Assembly: GCA_946482545.1 (NCBI GenBank)
Contig: CAMLRX010000027.1
Coordinates: 1-43,572 of the forward strand
Source of the DNA: an uncultured Flavihumibacter sp.
GTDB lineage: Bacteria; Bacteroidota; Bacteroidia; Chitinophagales; Chitinophagaceae
Reading direction: 5' to 3'
DNA: 43,572 bases
Made by a program: the position numbers and the translations under genes
Part shown: piece by piece, positions 1-8,872 of the stretch
Layout: each line of letters opens with the position of its first letter
How positions within the stretch are numbered: position 1 is the first letter of the stretch
The notes under the pieces: generated by a model
What the model saw: only the letters and a program-made list of their open reading frames with translations
Database searches by the model: none
What the model was told of the DNA's origin: nothing

Positions 1-2
1 TA

Positions 3-1049
3 AGAGAGTTTGTGGATTGGGACCTGATGAAAGGTGTGTTCAGGCTGGATGTATTCAATTCCATGAAAAGCCATGTGGCCAAGTATTTTAAGCACCCATG
101 GCTCCGCCAGTTGATGGAGTTCCCGGTGCTTTTCCTGGGTGCATTACCAGAAAAAACACCGGCTTTGTATAGCCTGATGAATTATGCCGACATCAAACTC
201 GGTACCTGGTACCCGGAAAAAGGCATGTACAGTATTGTGGAAGGCATGTATAAACTGGCGCTGGAACTGGGCGTCTCGTTTGAATTCTCCCGCAATGTGG
301 AACACATCTCCATCAAAGGGAATCGGGTGAAAGAAGTAACCGCCAGGGATGAACAGGGCAACTTACGGCAATACACAGCCGATGTGGTGATTGGCGGAGC
401 CGATTATCATTTCATGGAGACCAAACTCCTGGAACCCGCTTTCCGCAGTTATTCTGAAGCGTATTGGGACAGTCGTGTAATGGCGCCTTCCTGTCTGATT
501 TACTATGTGGGACTGAACAAAAAACTGGAAAATCTTACACACCACACCCTTTTCTTCGATGTACCTTTTGAGCAACACGCGGAAGAAATATACACCACAC
601 GCAAATGGCCGGAGGAGCCGCTTTTTTACCTGAGCGCCCCTTCTGTAACCGATCCAACGGTGGCACCAGAATGTTGTGAGAACCTGTTCTTCCTCATCCC
701 CACGGCCACTGGCCTGGAGAATGATGATGAACAAAGAAGGGCACACTATTTTTCGAAAGTGTTGAAAAGACTGGAGGAGAAGATTGGCCAGGATGTGGCA
801 TCGGCTATTGTGTACCAGCGTTCCTTCGCGCTGTCGGATTTTGTGGCGGATTACAACGCCTTTAAAGGAAATGCCTATGGCCTGGCGAACACGCTGATGC
901 AAACAGCCGTATTAAAACCCGCCTGCCGGAGTAAGAAAGTGGAGAACCTGTTTTATACCGGGCAACTCACGGTTCCGGGCCCCGGCGTACCGCCCAGTTT
1001 AATAAGTGGAGAGGTGGTTGCACGGGAGGTACTTAAACATTATTCCTGA
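3..1049 (+). CDS. crtI: Phytoene desaturase, 3' part (5' end outside the window)
   Basis: FAD-dependent amine-oxidase-family enzyme that desaturates phytoene towards lycopene in carotenoid synthesis; membrane-associated. The frame is open to the left edge, so the gene is cut. About 348 residues are present against a usual 490 or so, and the N-terminal FAD dinucleotide motif lies outside. The C-terminal signature is clear: NLFYTGQLTVPGPGVPPSLI followed by SGEVVAREV, the conserved CrtI segment that closes the FAD site. The in-frame GTG at 12 is internal, not the start. Phytoene synthase begins 30 bp downstream on the same strand, the usual crtI-crtB order. CrtI-type desaturases differ in how many desaturation steps they perform, and this cannot be read from the fragment. 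Confidence 0.93.
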   Translation, partial: REFVDWDLMKGVFRLDVFNSMKSHVAKYFKHPWLRQLMEFPVLFLGALPEKTPALYSLMNYADIKLGTWYPEKGMYSIVEGMYKLALELGVSFEFSRNVEHISIKGNRVKEVTARDEQGNLRQYTADVVIGGADYHFMETKLLEPAFRSYSEAYWDSRVMAPSCLIYYVGLNKKLENLTHHTLFFDVPFEQHAEEIYTTRKWPEEPLFYLSAPSVTDPTVAPECCENLFFLIPTATGLENDDEQRRAHYFSKVLKRLEEKIGQDVASAIVYQRSFALSDFVADYNAFKGNAYGLANTLMQTAVLKPACRSKKVENLFYTGQLTVPGPGVPPSLISGEVVAREVLKHYS

Positions 1050-1079
1050 ATTACGTTCAACCAGATTAACTTGTAAGTT

Positions 1080-1916
1080 ATGATGCAATTGTTTCACCAT
1101 GTGAGCGGGTTGTGCAGCCGGTCGGTTACCGAGCAGTACAGCACTTCTTTTTCCTCGGCCATAAGGTTACTGCACGCCGACCTGCGTCAGCCCATTTTTA
1201 ATATCTATGGGTTCGTGCGGCTGGCAGACGAGATCGTGGACACTTTTCACGACCACGACAAAGCACAGTTGCTGCAGGAATTTAAAAAAGAAACTTACCT
1301 CGCCATAGAAAGAGGGATCAGTCTGAACCCCGTGCTGCACAGCTTTCAACTGACCGCAAGGCATTATAACCTGGACCACGAACTTATTGAAGCATTCTTC
1401 CACAGCATGGAACTGGACCTTGACCGTACCTCCTACGATACCATGGGTTACCAGGAATATATTTATGGCAGCGCTGAAGTGGTGGGATTGATGTGCTTAC
1501 TTGTATTCTGTGATGGGAACAGGGAGCGCTACGAAAAACTGAAACCATATGCGCAGGCATTGGGCGCGGCTTTTCAGAAGGTGAACTTCCTCCGCGACCT
1601 GAAGGCGGATTACAACGGACTGAACCGGGTGTATTTCCCCGGTTGTGATTTCAGTAATTTCCGGGAAGAAGACAAACGCGCCATTGAAGCGGATATCGCA
1701 CAGGATTTCGCCAAAGCTTATGAAGGTATTCTACAATTGCCGATGAAAGCGCGTTTCGGCGTGTACGTGGCTTACAAATATTACCTCTCCCTTTTCAGAA
1801 AGATAAAAGCGATGAAGCCGAAATGCATCCTGGAGCAACGGGTAAGGATACCCTCTTATCATAAAATGATGATCGTGATGCGTGCAGGTGTGAAAAACCA
1901 GTTGAGAATGATCTGA
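1080..1916 (+). CDS. crtB: Phytoene synthase
   Basis: Squalene/phytoene synthase family, 278 aa, typical length. It condenses two geranylgeranyl diphosphates into phytoene, the first committed carotenoid step. Both aspartate-rich Mg-diphosphate motifs are visible: DEIVD (D50/D54) and DLKAD (D173/D177), the latter followed by YNGLNRVYFP as expected. Two consecutive ATG codons open the frame and I use the first. It follows crtI by 30 bp and is probably co-transcribed. Its stop lies one base from the stop of the convergent glycosyltransferase at 1918, so there is no room for a dedicated terminator between the carotenoid and polysaccharide transcripts. Diapophytoene (C30) synthase is a less likely alternative. 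Confidence 0.95.
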   Translation: MMQLFHHVSGLCSRSVTEQYSTSFSSAIRLLHADLRQPIFNIYGFVRLADEIVDTFHDHDKAQLLQEFKKETYLAIERGISLNPVLHSFQLTARHYNLDHELIEAFFHSMELDLDRTSYDTMGYQEYIYGSAEVVGLMCLLVFCDGNRERYEKLKPYAQALGAAFQKVNFLRDLKADYNGLNRVYFPGCDFSNFREEDKRAIEADIAQDFAKAYEGILQLPMKARFGVYVAYKYYLSLFRKIKAMKPKCILEQRVRIPSYHKMMIVMRAGVKNQLRMI

Positions 1917-1917
1917 A

Positions 1918-3027
1918 CTAACGCAGCATTTTCCGGATGAAATCCAGGTAGATGTTGATGATGCCAGATTCCTCATATTTCTCTTTGATCATTTCCCGGC
2001 TTCTTGCCCCCATACTTTTCAGTTCATCAGGTGATTTTTCCACCATTTTTTCCATCTGCAACGCAAGGTCCGCAGGATCTTTTGTGTTGCACAAATAGCC
2101 ATTCATTCCCTCTTCCACCAATTGCTCGCACCCTACGTTCCGGGTAGTGATGATAGGCTTTGCCATGCTGCAGGCCTCCATCAGCACGCGGGATAATCCT
2201 TCCCCATAATAAGAGGGCAATACCACACAATCAGCAGCGTGAATAAACGGACGGATATCAGTACTTTCACCGAGGTATTCCACCGTTTTTTCCTGTTGCC
2301 ACTCCAGTAGTTTTTGTACGGTAATGGAGTTGGGATTTTCCTGGTCAATGAAGCCCACCATCCGAAACGTGACATCGGGGTATTTTACCTTCACGATAGC
2401 GGCAGCGGCGGCAAAGTCTTCCACCCCTTTATCTTTCAACATTCTTCCAGCGTAGAGGAAACTGATCGGATGCGATGGTATTCTAGTGCTCGCGTAAAAG
2501 AAATCCGTGTTTACACCTTCTCCGGGCAGTACCATCATCCTGGATGGGTCACCAATCTTCCGCTGCATGAAAACAGTCTTGTCCTGTTCATTCAGGAACC
2601 AGATGCCTTTTGAGCGTTTCATGGCAAGACGGTACAAGGGCACCACCAGGCCCGTCATCCAGCTTTTGCTGAAAGTGTGCCCAAGCCCTGTGATTACCGC
2701 CACAGAAGGAATCTTACAGAAAGAGGCCGCGAGGGTTCCGAAAATATTTGGCTTAATGGTATAATGAAAAATGAGGCTGGGCTCATATTTGCGGTAAATG
2801 CGTACCAGGGTCCAGAAAGTGCGCCACTCGTTCAATGGAGAAGTTCCGTAATTATCGATATACAAAGGCACGAACTCGACCCCTTCCGCTACAAGCGCGG
2901 CACTGAAATTATCCTGCGGGGCAATCACCAATACCTTATGCCCCTGCGCACGGAGCGCCCTGATAAGGCCCCTGCGGAAGTTGTACATGCTCCAACTGGT
3001 ATTGGCAACGAGTGCAATGGTAGACAA
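1918..3027 (-). CDS. Glycosyltransferase, GT4 family
   Basis: GT-B retaining glycosyltransferase, 369 aa, predicted cytoplasmic and membrane-peripheral. The N-terminal acceptor domain starts with a TIALVANTSWSMYNFRRGLI stretch of the Glyco_trans_4 type. The C-terminal donor domain carries the EX7E motif (E276/E284 in YGEGLSRVLMEA) followed by the GYLC-type loop near 310. This is the last gene of the minus-strand polysaccharide block, 12 bp after the PHP phosphatase, with which it is probably co-transcribed below the terminator at 3796. Resemblance to PglA/WbpT-like enzymes suggests transfer of a hexose or N-acetylhexosamine to a lipid-linked glycan. Donor and acceptor cannot be read from sequence. 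Confidence 0.9.
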   Translation of the reverse strand: MSTIALVANTSWSMYNFRRGLIRALRAQGHKVLVIAPQDNFSAALVAEGVEFVPLYIDNYGTSPLNEWRTFWTLVRIYRKYEPSLIFHYTIKPNIFGTLAASFCKIPSVAVITGLGHTFSKSWMTGLVVPLYRLAMKRSKGIWFLNEQDKTVFMQRKIGDPSRMMVLPGEGVNTDFFYASTRIPSHPISFLYAGRMLKDKGVEDFAAAAAIVKVKYPDVTFRMVGFIDQENPNSITVQKLLEWQQEKTVEYLGESTDIRPFIHAADCVVLPSYYGEGLSRVLMEACSMAKPIITTRNVGCEQLVEEGMNGYLCNTKDPADLALQMEKMVEKSPDELKSMGARSREMIKEKYEESGIINIYLDFIRKMLR

Positions 3028-3039
3028 ACTGGATAAGGT

Positions 3040-3771
3040 TTAAAACAATGAATGATTGAGGAACCTGCCGTATAAGGCTACTTCACGCGCAATAGACGGT
3101 TCCTGCAGGCCAGCGAGATGGCGCTGGTGGTGACAATCGGTTCCGGCAAAAGACACCATTTCGTTTTTCAGGAGGTATCTGGCGGCTTGTTGCACATCAG
3201 GTCCGTAATAGCCGGATAAAGATAAGAGATTCACCTGCAGTTCACAGCCGGCATCTTTCAGTTCATGGTATAATTTTTTATCGCGGTGCGCGTAATTGTA
3301 ACGTTCAGGATGGGCAATCACTGGTTGGTAACCAGCAAGCTGTAATGCAAAAAGCATTTCCTTCCATCCCATGGACAGAGACGCAAACGGAAACTCCACC
3401 AGCACACGGTTATCGTCTAAAGTAAGCAGTGGTGTTTTGTTTGCCAGCAGTTGTTCGAAGTGGTCATCCATCATGTATTCTGCGGCCAGTTTCACTTGCA
3501 TGCCCGGGAGTTCAGTTTCCAGCGCTTTGTTCAGCGCGGCGCAGGCCGGCGTAAGTGTTTCCGGGGTATTCTTGTAAAGGTCCCAATAAATATGCGGGGT
3601 TGCGATAAGGTTGCGGTAACCGAGTTGGTACAGTCCTTTCACCAGTTCTACCGCGGCTTCCAGGTCGGGCGCGCCATCATCAACGCCGGGCACCAGGTGC
3701 GCGTGCATATCTGTTTGGAGGAGTGTTCCCACCGGTTCTACCTGCGTTTTCTTCTTAAATAAACTAAACAT
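3040..3771 (-). CDS. PHP-family protein-tyrosine phosphatase, CpsB/YwqE type
   Basis: Metal-dependent tyrosine phosphatase of the polymerase-and-histidinol-phosphatase fold, 243 aa. The metal-binding signature DMHAHLVPGVDDG (H23, H25, D31/D32) is followed by ATPHIYWDLY, IAHPERYN and AGTDCHHQR, all metal-ligand segments of this fold. In Firmicutes, CpsB/YwqE dephosphorylates the polysaccharide tyrosine kinase; the likely partner here is the Wzc-like kinase at 33167, almost 30 kb upstream in the same cluster. A strong hairpin terminator (3796-3828) lies just upstream, so this gene may depend on read-through or on its own promoter. It sits 12 bp before the final GT4 gene. Confidence 0.92.
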   Translation of the reverse strand: MFSLFKKKTQVEPVGTLLQTDMHAHLVPGVDDGAPDLEAAVELVKGLYQLGYRNLIATPHIYWDLYKNTPETLTPACAALNKALETELPGMQVKLAAEYMMDDHFEQLLANKTPLLTLDDNRVLVEFPFASLSMGWKEMLFALQLAGYQPVIAHPERYNYAHRDKKLYHELKDAGCELQVNLLSLSGYYGPDVQQAARYLLKNEMVSFAGTDCHHQRHLAGLQEPSIAREVALYGRFLNHSLF

Positions 3772-3795
3772 AGGCCTTCATTCTTCCTTCAAACA

Positions 3796-3828
3796 AAAAT
3801 GCTCTTCACAACCGGTGAAGAGCATTTT
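3796..3828. terminator. Strong hairpin terminator, usable in both directions
   Basis: A perfect 14-bp inverted repeat, AAAATGCTCTTCAC (3796-3809) and GTGAAGAGCATTTT (3815-3828), with a five-base loop. The A/T ends of the stem give a U-run on either strand. It lies 66 bp after the fcl stop and upstream of the PHP phosphatase, so it should end or attenuate the minus-strand transcript carrying gmd and fcl. Confidence 0.85.
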
Positions 3829-3893
3829 ACCAAAAGGTGTGGTAATATTTTCAAGTATTTGTACCCGTTGCCGTTCAAAGATACAAAACCATT

Positions 3894-4835
3894 CTACGCG
3901 GGCAGCGCGGCGGCTTTTGTTTTATATTCCGCATACACTTTGCGGATGCCTTCTTCCAGCCCTGTTTGCGCTTTCCAGCCCAGGCCATGGAGCTTAGACA
4001 CATCCATCAATTTGCGCGGCGTGCCATCGGGTTTTGAAAGATCATGTTCTATGTTTCCCTCAAAGCCAACGATCTTGCTGATCAGCACCGCGAGGTCTTT
4101 GATCGCGATGTCTTCTCCAACACCAATGTTCACCAGGCCTGGCTCATTGTAATGCTGCATCAGGAAATAACAGGCATCCGCGAGGTCGTCTGCATGCAGG
4201 AATTCGCGCAGGGGGGATCCTGTTCCCCACATCACTACTTTTTCTTCGCCGTTCATTTTTGCTTCGTGGAACTTGCGGATCAGCGCAGGCAATACGTGTG
4301 AGTTATTCAGGTCGTAATTGTCGTTGGGTCCGTAGAGGTTGGTGGGCATTACGGAAACAAAATTGCAGCCGTATTGGGAACGGTACGCGTCGCACATTTT
4401 AATGCCCGCAATTTTGGCAATGGCGTAAGGTTCGTTGGTAGGCTCCAGTTCTCCGGTGAGGAGGTATTCTTCCTTCAAGGGCTGTGGGGCCAGTTTGGGA
4501 TAGATACAGGAGGAACCCAGGAACATGAGTTTGGTAACGCCATGCACATACGCGGAATGGATCACATTGTTCTGGATCATCATGTTCTCGTACAGGAACT
4601 CGCCCCTGTAAATGTTGTTGGCCATGATGCCGCCTACTTTCGCGGCTGCGAGAAACACGTAAGCCGGTTTTTCTTCCGCGAAAAAATCGGCTACCGCCTG
4701 CTGGTTGCGGAGATCGAGTTCAGCAGAAGTGCGCGTTACGATGTTCGAAAAACCTTCCGCCGTAAGTTTACGGAAGATCGCGGAACCTACCATGCCACGA
4801 TGGCCGGCGATGTATATTTTATCTTGTTTGTTCAC
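3894..4835 (-). CDS. fcl: GDP-L-fucose synthase
   Basis: Extended short-chain dehydrogenase, 313 aa, normal length. It converts GDP-4-keto-6-deoxy-D-mannose to GDP-L-fucose (epimerase plus NADPH reductase) in the cytoplasm. The Rossmann motif AGHRGMVG (10-17), the catalytic Cys segment GSSCIYP (C110), and the YxxxK pair Y137/K141 in EPYAIAKIAG are all present. It follows gmd, which makes its substrate, after a 183-bp spacer holding two repeat elements. The window therefore encodes the complete GDP-mannose to GDP-fucose branch, but no mannose-1-phosphate guanylyltransferase was seen. Transcription probably ends at the hairpin at 3796-3828. Confidence 0.96.
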   Translation of the reverse strand: MNKQDKIYIAGHRGMVGSAIFRKLTAEGFSNIVTRTSAELDLRNQQAVADFFAEEKPAYVFLAAAKVGGIMANNIYRGEFLYENMMIQNNVIHSAYVHGVTKLMFLGSSCIYPKLAPQPLKEEYLLTGELEPTNEPYAIAKIAGIKMCDAYRSQYGCNFVSVMPTNLYGPNDNYDLNNSHVLPALIRKFHEAKMNGEEKVVMWGTGSPLREFLHADDLADACYFLMQHYNEPGLVNIGVGEDIAIKDLAVLISKIVGFEGNIEHDLSKPDGTPRKLMDVSKLHGLGWKAQTGLEEGIRKVYAEYKTKAAALPA

Positions 4836-4862
4836 GATAGGAGATTTTGAGCCTCACCCCAA

Positions 4863-4884
4863 CCCCTCTCCCGGGGGAGAGGGG
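4863..4884. repeat. GC-rich palindromic repeat (REP-like)
   Basis: Inverted repeat CCCCTCTCCC (4863-4872) and GGGAGAGGGG (4875-4884) between gmd and fcl, preceded by CCTCACCCCAA. From memory, this CTC(A)CCCC...GAGGGG pattern recurs between genes in many unrelated genomes. There is no T-run, so it is not an obvious terminator, though a stable stem is likely in the transcript. Confidence 0.6.
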
Positions 4885-4942
4885 CAAAGCCCGTTTTAAA
4901 TGAGAGGCGTCATTTTCGAGCGCGTTTGATTCAAATATGGCG

Positions 4943-5017
4943 TTGAATTTTGAATTATTACTGAAACACGGAGTTACCGTTGTTCATCTATCATTCAAAA
5001 TTCATCATTCAAAATTA
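4943..5017. repeat. Inverted and tandem copies of the ATTCAAAATTCA intergenic repeat
   Basis: TGAATTTTGAAT (4945-4956) is the exact reverse complement of ATTCAAAATTCA (4993-5004), and a second partial forward copy follows at 5008-5017. The spacer is 36 bases, so the stem would be long-looped. A 20-base stretch (4985-5004) recurs identically at 37750-37769 on the other side of the polysaccharide cluster. A/T-rich repeats of this kind are commonly seen between genes in Bacteroidota. Confidence 0.6.
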
Positions 5018-5018
5018 G

Positions 5019-6134
5019 TTACTCATACTGGTTTTTGATGCCGAAGCCCGATTCCATCAGCAGTTTTTCTTTCCTAAAGTTGTTCACGTCGGCTTCCACC
5101 ATTTCCTGCACCAGCATGGCCAGGTCGTATTTCGGTTTCCAGTTGAGTTTTGTCTGTGATTTGGTAGGATCTCCGATCAGCAGGTCCACTTCGGTGGGAC
5201 GGTAATACCGGGGATCCACGGCCACCACTTCTTTTCCGATTTCCACCTGGAAATCAGGGTTGGAGCAGGATACCACCGTACCGATCTCTTTGTCTTCTTT
5301 TCCGCTGAAAGCCACTTCGATGCCCACTTCAGAGAACGCCATCCGTACAAATTCGCGTACACGGGTGGTAACGCCGGTAGCGATCACATAATCTTCGGGA
5401 ACATCCTGCTGGAGAATGCGCCACATGGCTTCCACATAATCTTTGGCATGGCCCCAATCGCGCTGGGCATCCATATTACCGAGGTACAGTTTATCCTGTA
5501 AACCGAGCGCTATTTTGGCCACGGCGCGGGTGATTTTCCTGGTAACGAAAGTTTCTCCCCGCAACGGCGATTCGTGGTTGAAGAGAATACCATTTACCGC
5601 GAACATGCCATAAGCTTCCCTGTAATTCACGGTAATCCAGTAGGCGTACATTTTAGCCACGGCATAAGGAGAACGGGGGTAGAAAGGGGTTGTTTCCGAT
5701 TGCGGAACAGCCTGCACCAGCCCGTAAAGTTCAGAAGTGGAAGCCTGGTACACCTTTGTTTTTTTGGTGAGTCCCAGCAAACGAACCGCTTCCAGGATAC
5801 GCAAAGTGCCTATTCCATCGGCATTGGCGGTATATTCCGGTGTTTCGAAGCTCACGTGCACGTGGCTCATGGCCGCGAGGTTATAGATTTCATCTGGTTG
5901 TACTTCCTGGATGATGCGGATGAGGTTGGTGCTGTCTGTAAGATCGCCGTAATGCAGCTTCAGGCGTACATTTTTGTCGTGGGGATCCTGGTACAGGTGA
6001 TCGATGCGGTCCGTATTGAATAAGGAGGAGCGGCGTTTGATACCGTGTACCATGTAGCCTTTAGAAAGCAGGAGTTCAGTAAGGTAAGCGCCATCCTGTC
6101 CTGTGATACCCGTAACGAGAGCGGTTTTACTCAT
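5019..6134 (-). CDS. gmd: GDP-mannose 4,6-dehydratase
   Basis: Extended short-chain dehydrogenase, 371 aa. It dehydrates GDP-D-mannose to GDP-4-keto-6-deoxy-D-mannose, the first step to GDP-L-fucose and also to GDP-rhamnose or GDP-perosamine. The cofactor loop [12 protein letters not shown] (7-18), the active-site ASTSELYG (S132/T133, E135) and YxxxK (Y157/K161 in [12 protein letters not shown]) are intact. The length and the [11 protein letters not shown] context match Gmd rather than other nucleotide-sugar dehydratases. It precedes fcl, which points to GDP-fucose as the product. The 128-bp spacer upstream is one of the larger gaps in the minus-strand cluster, so gmd may have its own promoter. 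Confidence 0.97.
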   Translation of the reverse strand: MSKTALVTGITGQDGAYLTELLLSKGYMVHGIKRRSSLFNTDRIDHLYQDPHDKNVRLKLHYGDLTDSTNLIRIIQEVQPDEIYNLAAMSHVHVSFETPEYTANADGIGTLRILEAVRLLGLTKKTKVYQASTSELYGLVQAVPQSETTPFYPRSPYAVAKMYAYWITVNYREAYGMFAVNGILFNHESPLRGETFVTRKITRAVAKIALGLQDKLYLGNMDAQRDWGHAKDYVEAMWRILQQDVPEDYVIATGVTTRVREFVRMAFSEVGIEVAFSGKEDKEIGTVVSCSNPDFQVEIGKEVVAVDPRYYRPTEVDLLIGDPTKSQTKLNWKPKYDLAMLVQEMVEADVNNFRKEKLLMESGFGIKNQYE

Positions 6135-6262
6135 AGTTTTAAATGGATTTTAGGTTAAATGCTGGTTTATGAAATTTTTGATCTTAAACTTAAGTATTGT
6201 TTTCTTTCAACGGCGGGCAATCGGGATCAGGAAGTCGCTAAAATAGGGCATTTGCGCACAAC

Positions 6263-7564
6263 TTACAAGCTCCAGTAATTCATTCCTGTTATTTTACCGC
6301 GAAAGATGCCTTTCAGGTCGGCGAGCAAAGCATTGGGTCTTGTTATACTCCAGAAATAATTTTCATCGAATTCTTTGTAGGGATCGTGAGCCACGGCCAA
6401 TACCACTGCGTCGTACTCTTTACCTATGGCTTCATTGAGGGTCAGGCCATATTCATGGGCCACATCATCCGCTTCTGCAAATGGGTCCACAAAATCCACC
6501 TGCAGGGAAAAATCGAGCAGGTCTTTTACCAGATCTGCCACCTTTGAGTTTCTGATATCACTCACATTTTCCTTAAATGTTGCCCCCAGCACCAGCACTT
6601 TCGCGGAAGCGGCGTCGGGGGAGTTTTTAATAATGTGCTGCACAATTTTTTTGGATACATAGCGGGGCATTTCGTCGTTCACGAAACGTCCTGCGGAGAT
6701 CACTTTTGAATTATAGCCCAGTTGTTGTGCCTTGTAGGTAAGATAATAGGGGTCAACACCAATGCAATGCCCGCCTACCAGTCCGGGATAATATTTGGCG
6801 AAGTTCCATTTGGTGCCTGCCGCTTCAATTACATCGTTGGTGTCGATGCCCATTTTATCGAAGATGATGGAAAGTTCGTTCATCAGCGAGATGTTCAGGT
6901 CGCGCTGGATGTTCTCTACGATTTTTCCGGCTTCGGCCACTTTAATGGAAGGCGCTTTGTGCAGGCCTGCTTCTACTACCAGTTCGTATATTTTCGCTAT
7001 TTCTTCAAGCGCCTCTTCGTCGCAACCGGAAACGATTTTGATGGTATTTGAAAGGTTCCGCACTTTATCTCCGGGGTTGATGCGTTCAGGGGAATAGCCG
7101 AGTTTGAAATCGCGGCCCATTTTAAGGCCGGAGATATTTTCGATAACCGGGAGACAATCTTCTTCAGTACAGCCGGGGTAAACGGTTGACTCGAATACAA
7201 CATAGTCGCCGGGCTTGAGCACTTTACCGATGGTTTGGGCCGCCGCGGTCAGATTTCGGAGATCGGGCACTTTGTATTCATCTACCGGAGTTGGAACAGT
7301 AACAATAAAAAAAGAAGCGTTTTTTAGCACTGCTGGATCGCTGGTAAAGCTGATATGCGTTTCTTCGAAATCGGCAGGACTCAGTTCACGACTGGGATCC
7401 ACCTTCTCTTGCATTTGCGCGATACGTTCTTCATTCGTGTCGAAACCGATCACGGAGATTTTTCGTGCAAACTTCAGCGCAAGCGGAAGGCCGGTATAGC
7501 CGAGACCGAGTACAGCCAGAGAAGTTTGTTTTTCAACCAATTCTTTAAAACACTTTTGTTCCAA
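6263..7564 (-). CDS. UDP-sugar 6-dehydrogenase, TviB/WbpO/CapL type
   Basis: NAD-dependent nucleotide-sugar dehydrogenase, 433 aa, of the UDP-glucose/GDP-mannose dehydrogenase superfamily. It oxidises C6 of a UDP-hexose or UDP-HexNAc to a uronic acid. The N-terminal Rossmann motif GLGYTGLP lies at 20-27, the middle helical domain carries the catalytic cysteine C267 in GGHCIGVDPYYL, and the C-terminal domain contains TFKENVSDIRNSK. GGHCIGVDP is typical of the TviB/WbpO/WecC subgroup, so UDP-GlcNAc, UDP-GalNAc or UDP-ManNAc is a likelier substrate than UDP-glucose. It is tightly linked (4 bp) to the upstream GT2 gene and is the last tightly spaced gene of the long operon. It is distinct from the AlgD-like dehydrogenase at 16228. 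Confidence 0.9.
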   Translation of the reverse strand: MEQKCFKELVEKQTSLAVLGLGYTGLPLALKFARKISVIGFDTNEERIAQMQEKVDPSRELSPADFEETHISFTSDPAVLKNASFFIVTVPTPVDEYKVPDLRNLTAAAQTIGKVLKPGDYVVFESTVYPGCTEEDCLPVIENISGLKMGRDFKLGYSPERINPGDKVRNLSNTIKIVSGCDEEALEEIAKIYELVVEAGLHKAPSIKVAEAGKIVENIQRDLNISLMNELSIIFDKMGIDTNDVIEAAGTKWNFAKYYPGLVGGHCIGVDPYYLTYKAQQLGYNSKVISAGRFVNDEMPRYVSKKIVQHIIKNSPDAASAKVLVLGATFKENVSDIRNSKVADLVKDLLDFSLQVDFVDPFAEADDVAHEYGLTLNEAIGKEYDAVVLAVAHDPYKEFDENYFWSITRPNALLADLKGIFRGKITGMNYWSL

Positions 7565-7568
7565 GTAC

Positions 7569-8318
7569 TTAACTTTTTATAATAAACTGGATTAGTTTCC
7601 TGGCCGGCTTCAGGTACAATGTGAAGCACCAGGGCCTCAGCCCGTTTATTTCCCAGGCCTTCCGGTCTTCTCCATTTGCGCGGATCCGGTTGCGAAGACT
7701 TGCATTGCTTTCGCCGCCTGCTCTCATTTTTACAATGATCCTCGGAAGGTATTTAACGTTCAGTTTGTGCTTCATGAAAGCGCGCAGCATCAGCTCATAA
7801 TCGGCTGCGCTTCTTAGTTCCAGGTTAAAATGGCCGATTTGTTCATAAACCCTTTTTCTTACGAAGAAGGTGGGGTGCGGCGGCATCCAACCCCAATAAA
7901 AAGATGTTGGCTTGTAATGCCCGCTTATCCAGGTGCGGGTTACTTTATCCAGATCGTCGGCACGAACATATTGAAGGTCGGCATAGCATGCATCCACACA
8001 CTCATCTTTAAAGATGTTCATCACATCCTGCAACACCTTTTCATCTGCATAAATATCATCTGAGTTAAGAATGCCGATTACCTCTCCAGAGGCGAGTGCG
8101 ACGCCTTTGTTCATGGCATCATAAATACCTTTATCTTTTTCTGAAACAAAAGCGGCCACATGCGGGAACTGTTTTACAATTTCCAGCGTATCATCTTTTG
8201 AACCACCATCAATAATAAGATGTTCCACCGGCGCATAGGTTTGCGCGGCCACACATTTCAATGTATCGCGAACGGTCCGGGAAGAATTATAGGTTGCCGT
8301 TATAATTGAGATTTTCAT
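7569..8318 (-). CDS. Glycosyltransferase, GT2 family
   Basis: GT-A inverting glycosyltransferase, 249 aa. It starts MKISIITATYNS, has IIDGGSKDDT near 35-43 and the DxD-type metal motif NSDD (85-88). The frame is open further upstream to 8342, but I chose the ATG at 8318. It gives the canonical N-terminus and overlaps the stop of the acetyltransferase upstream by ATGA. The IDGGSxDxT and KDKGIYDAMNKG pattern is that of the WcaA/WcaE-like subgroup from colanic-acid-type loci. It should transfer one sugar of the repeat unit at the cytoplasmic face. Donor unknown. Confidence 0.9.
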   Translation of the reverse strand: MKISIITATYNSSRTVRDTLKCVAAQTYAPVEHLIIDGGSKDDTLEIVKQFPHVAAFVSEKDKGIYDAMNKGVALASGEVIGILNSDDIYADEKVLQDVMNIFKDECVDACYADLQYVRADDLDKVTRTWISGHYKPTSFYWGWMPPHPTFFVRKRVYEQIGHFNLELRSAADYELMLRAFMKHKLNVKYLPRIIVKMRAGGESNASLRNRIRANGEDRKAWEINGLRPWCFTLYLKPARKLIQFIIKS

Positions 8319-8872
8319 CCGATCACACGTTTTTTGATCCATACCGCAGGGTTTCCCTGGTAAATGCCGTAAGCCTCCATATTTTTTGTTGCCACAGATC
8401 CAACTGAAAGTACCGCATGCTCACTTACCGTTACGCCTGGACAAACAACGGTTCTCGCACCAATCCAGGCACCATCTTTCAGGATGATGGGTTTAACCAT
8501 TAAATCGAAGGTGGATTTGGTAAAGTTGTGGTTACCCGTAAGCAACATGGCACCCTGTGAAATGCAGACGTTATTGCCGATGATTACCTGTTCAAGGTTG
8601 TCGATCCAGACGTCTTCTCCGATCCAGCAATGGTTGCCGATAATGAGTTTCCAAGGGTATTTGATGTTTACACCTGGCTTAATAACGACACCAGCACCTA
8701 GTTTTGACCCGAATAATTTCAATAACCAGTTCTTTAATTTTGAGAATGGGTTCAATGGATTTATAAAAAAAAGCACATTGATGAAATACCAGGTCAACTG
8801 CTTGAGGGAAGAAGCGCCGATTTGTGGTTTATACCAGGAGTTATTGTAGGAAGAAAGATTTGTCCTGTTCAT
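8315..8872 (-). CDS. WcaF-like hexapeptide-repeat acetyltransferase
   Basis: Left-handed beta-helix acyltransferase, 185 aa, similar to the colanic-acid acetyltransferase WcaF. The N-terminal segment LSSYNNSWYKP is typical of the WcaF group. Hexapeptide repeats follow (VIIGNNVCISQGA, IGARTVVCPGVTV), with the likely catalytic H115 in TGNHNF. It probably O-acetylates a sugar of the polysaccharide or its lipid-linked precursor using acetyl-CoA. The frame is open to 8953, but the ATG at 8872 overlaps the upstream GT4 stop as ATGA and matches the family N-terminus. It is flanked by glycosyltransferases on both sides, as in other exopolysaccharide loci. Confidence 0.88.
   Translation of the reverse strand: MNRTNLSSYNNSWYKPQIGASSLKQLTWYFINVLFFINPLNPFSKLKNWLLKLFGSKLGAGVVIKPGVNIKYPWKLIIGNHCWIGEDVWIDNLEQVIIGNNVCISQGAMLLTGNHNFTKSTFDLMVKPIILKDGAWIGARTVVCPGVTVSEHAVLSVGSVATKNMEAYGIYQGNPAVWIKKRVIG

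Noticed and set aside
363..902. Minus-strand open frame (179 codons) opposite crtI
   Set aside because: Antisense shadow; the plus-strand product has the CrtI C-terminal signature.
6183..6194. CTTAA-AC-TTAAG palindrome upstream of gmd as an operator
   Set aside because: Short, A/T-only apart from two C/G pairs, and only one copy; such a palindrome is expected by chance in an A/T-rich spacer.
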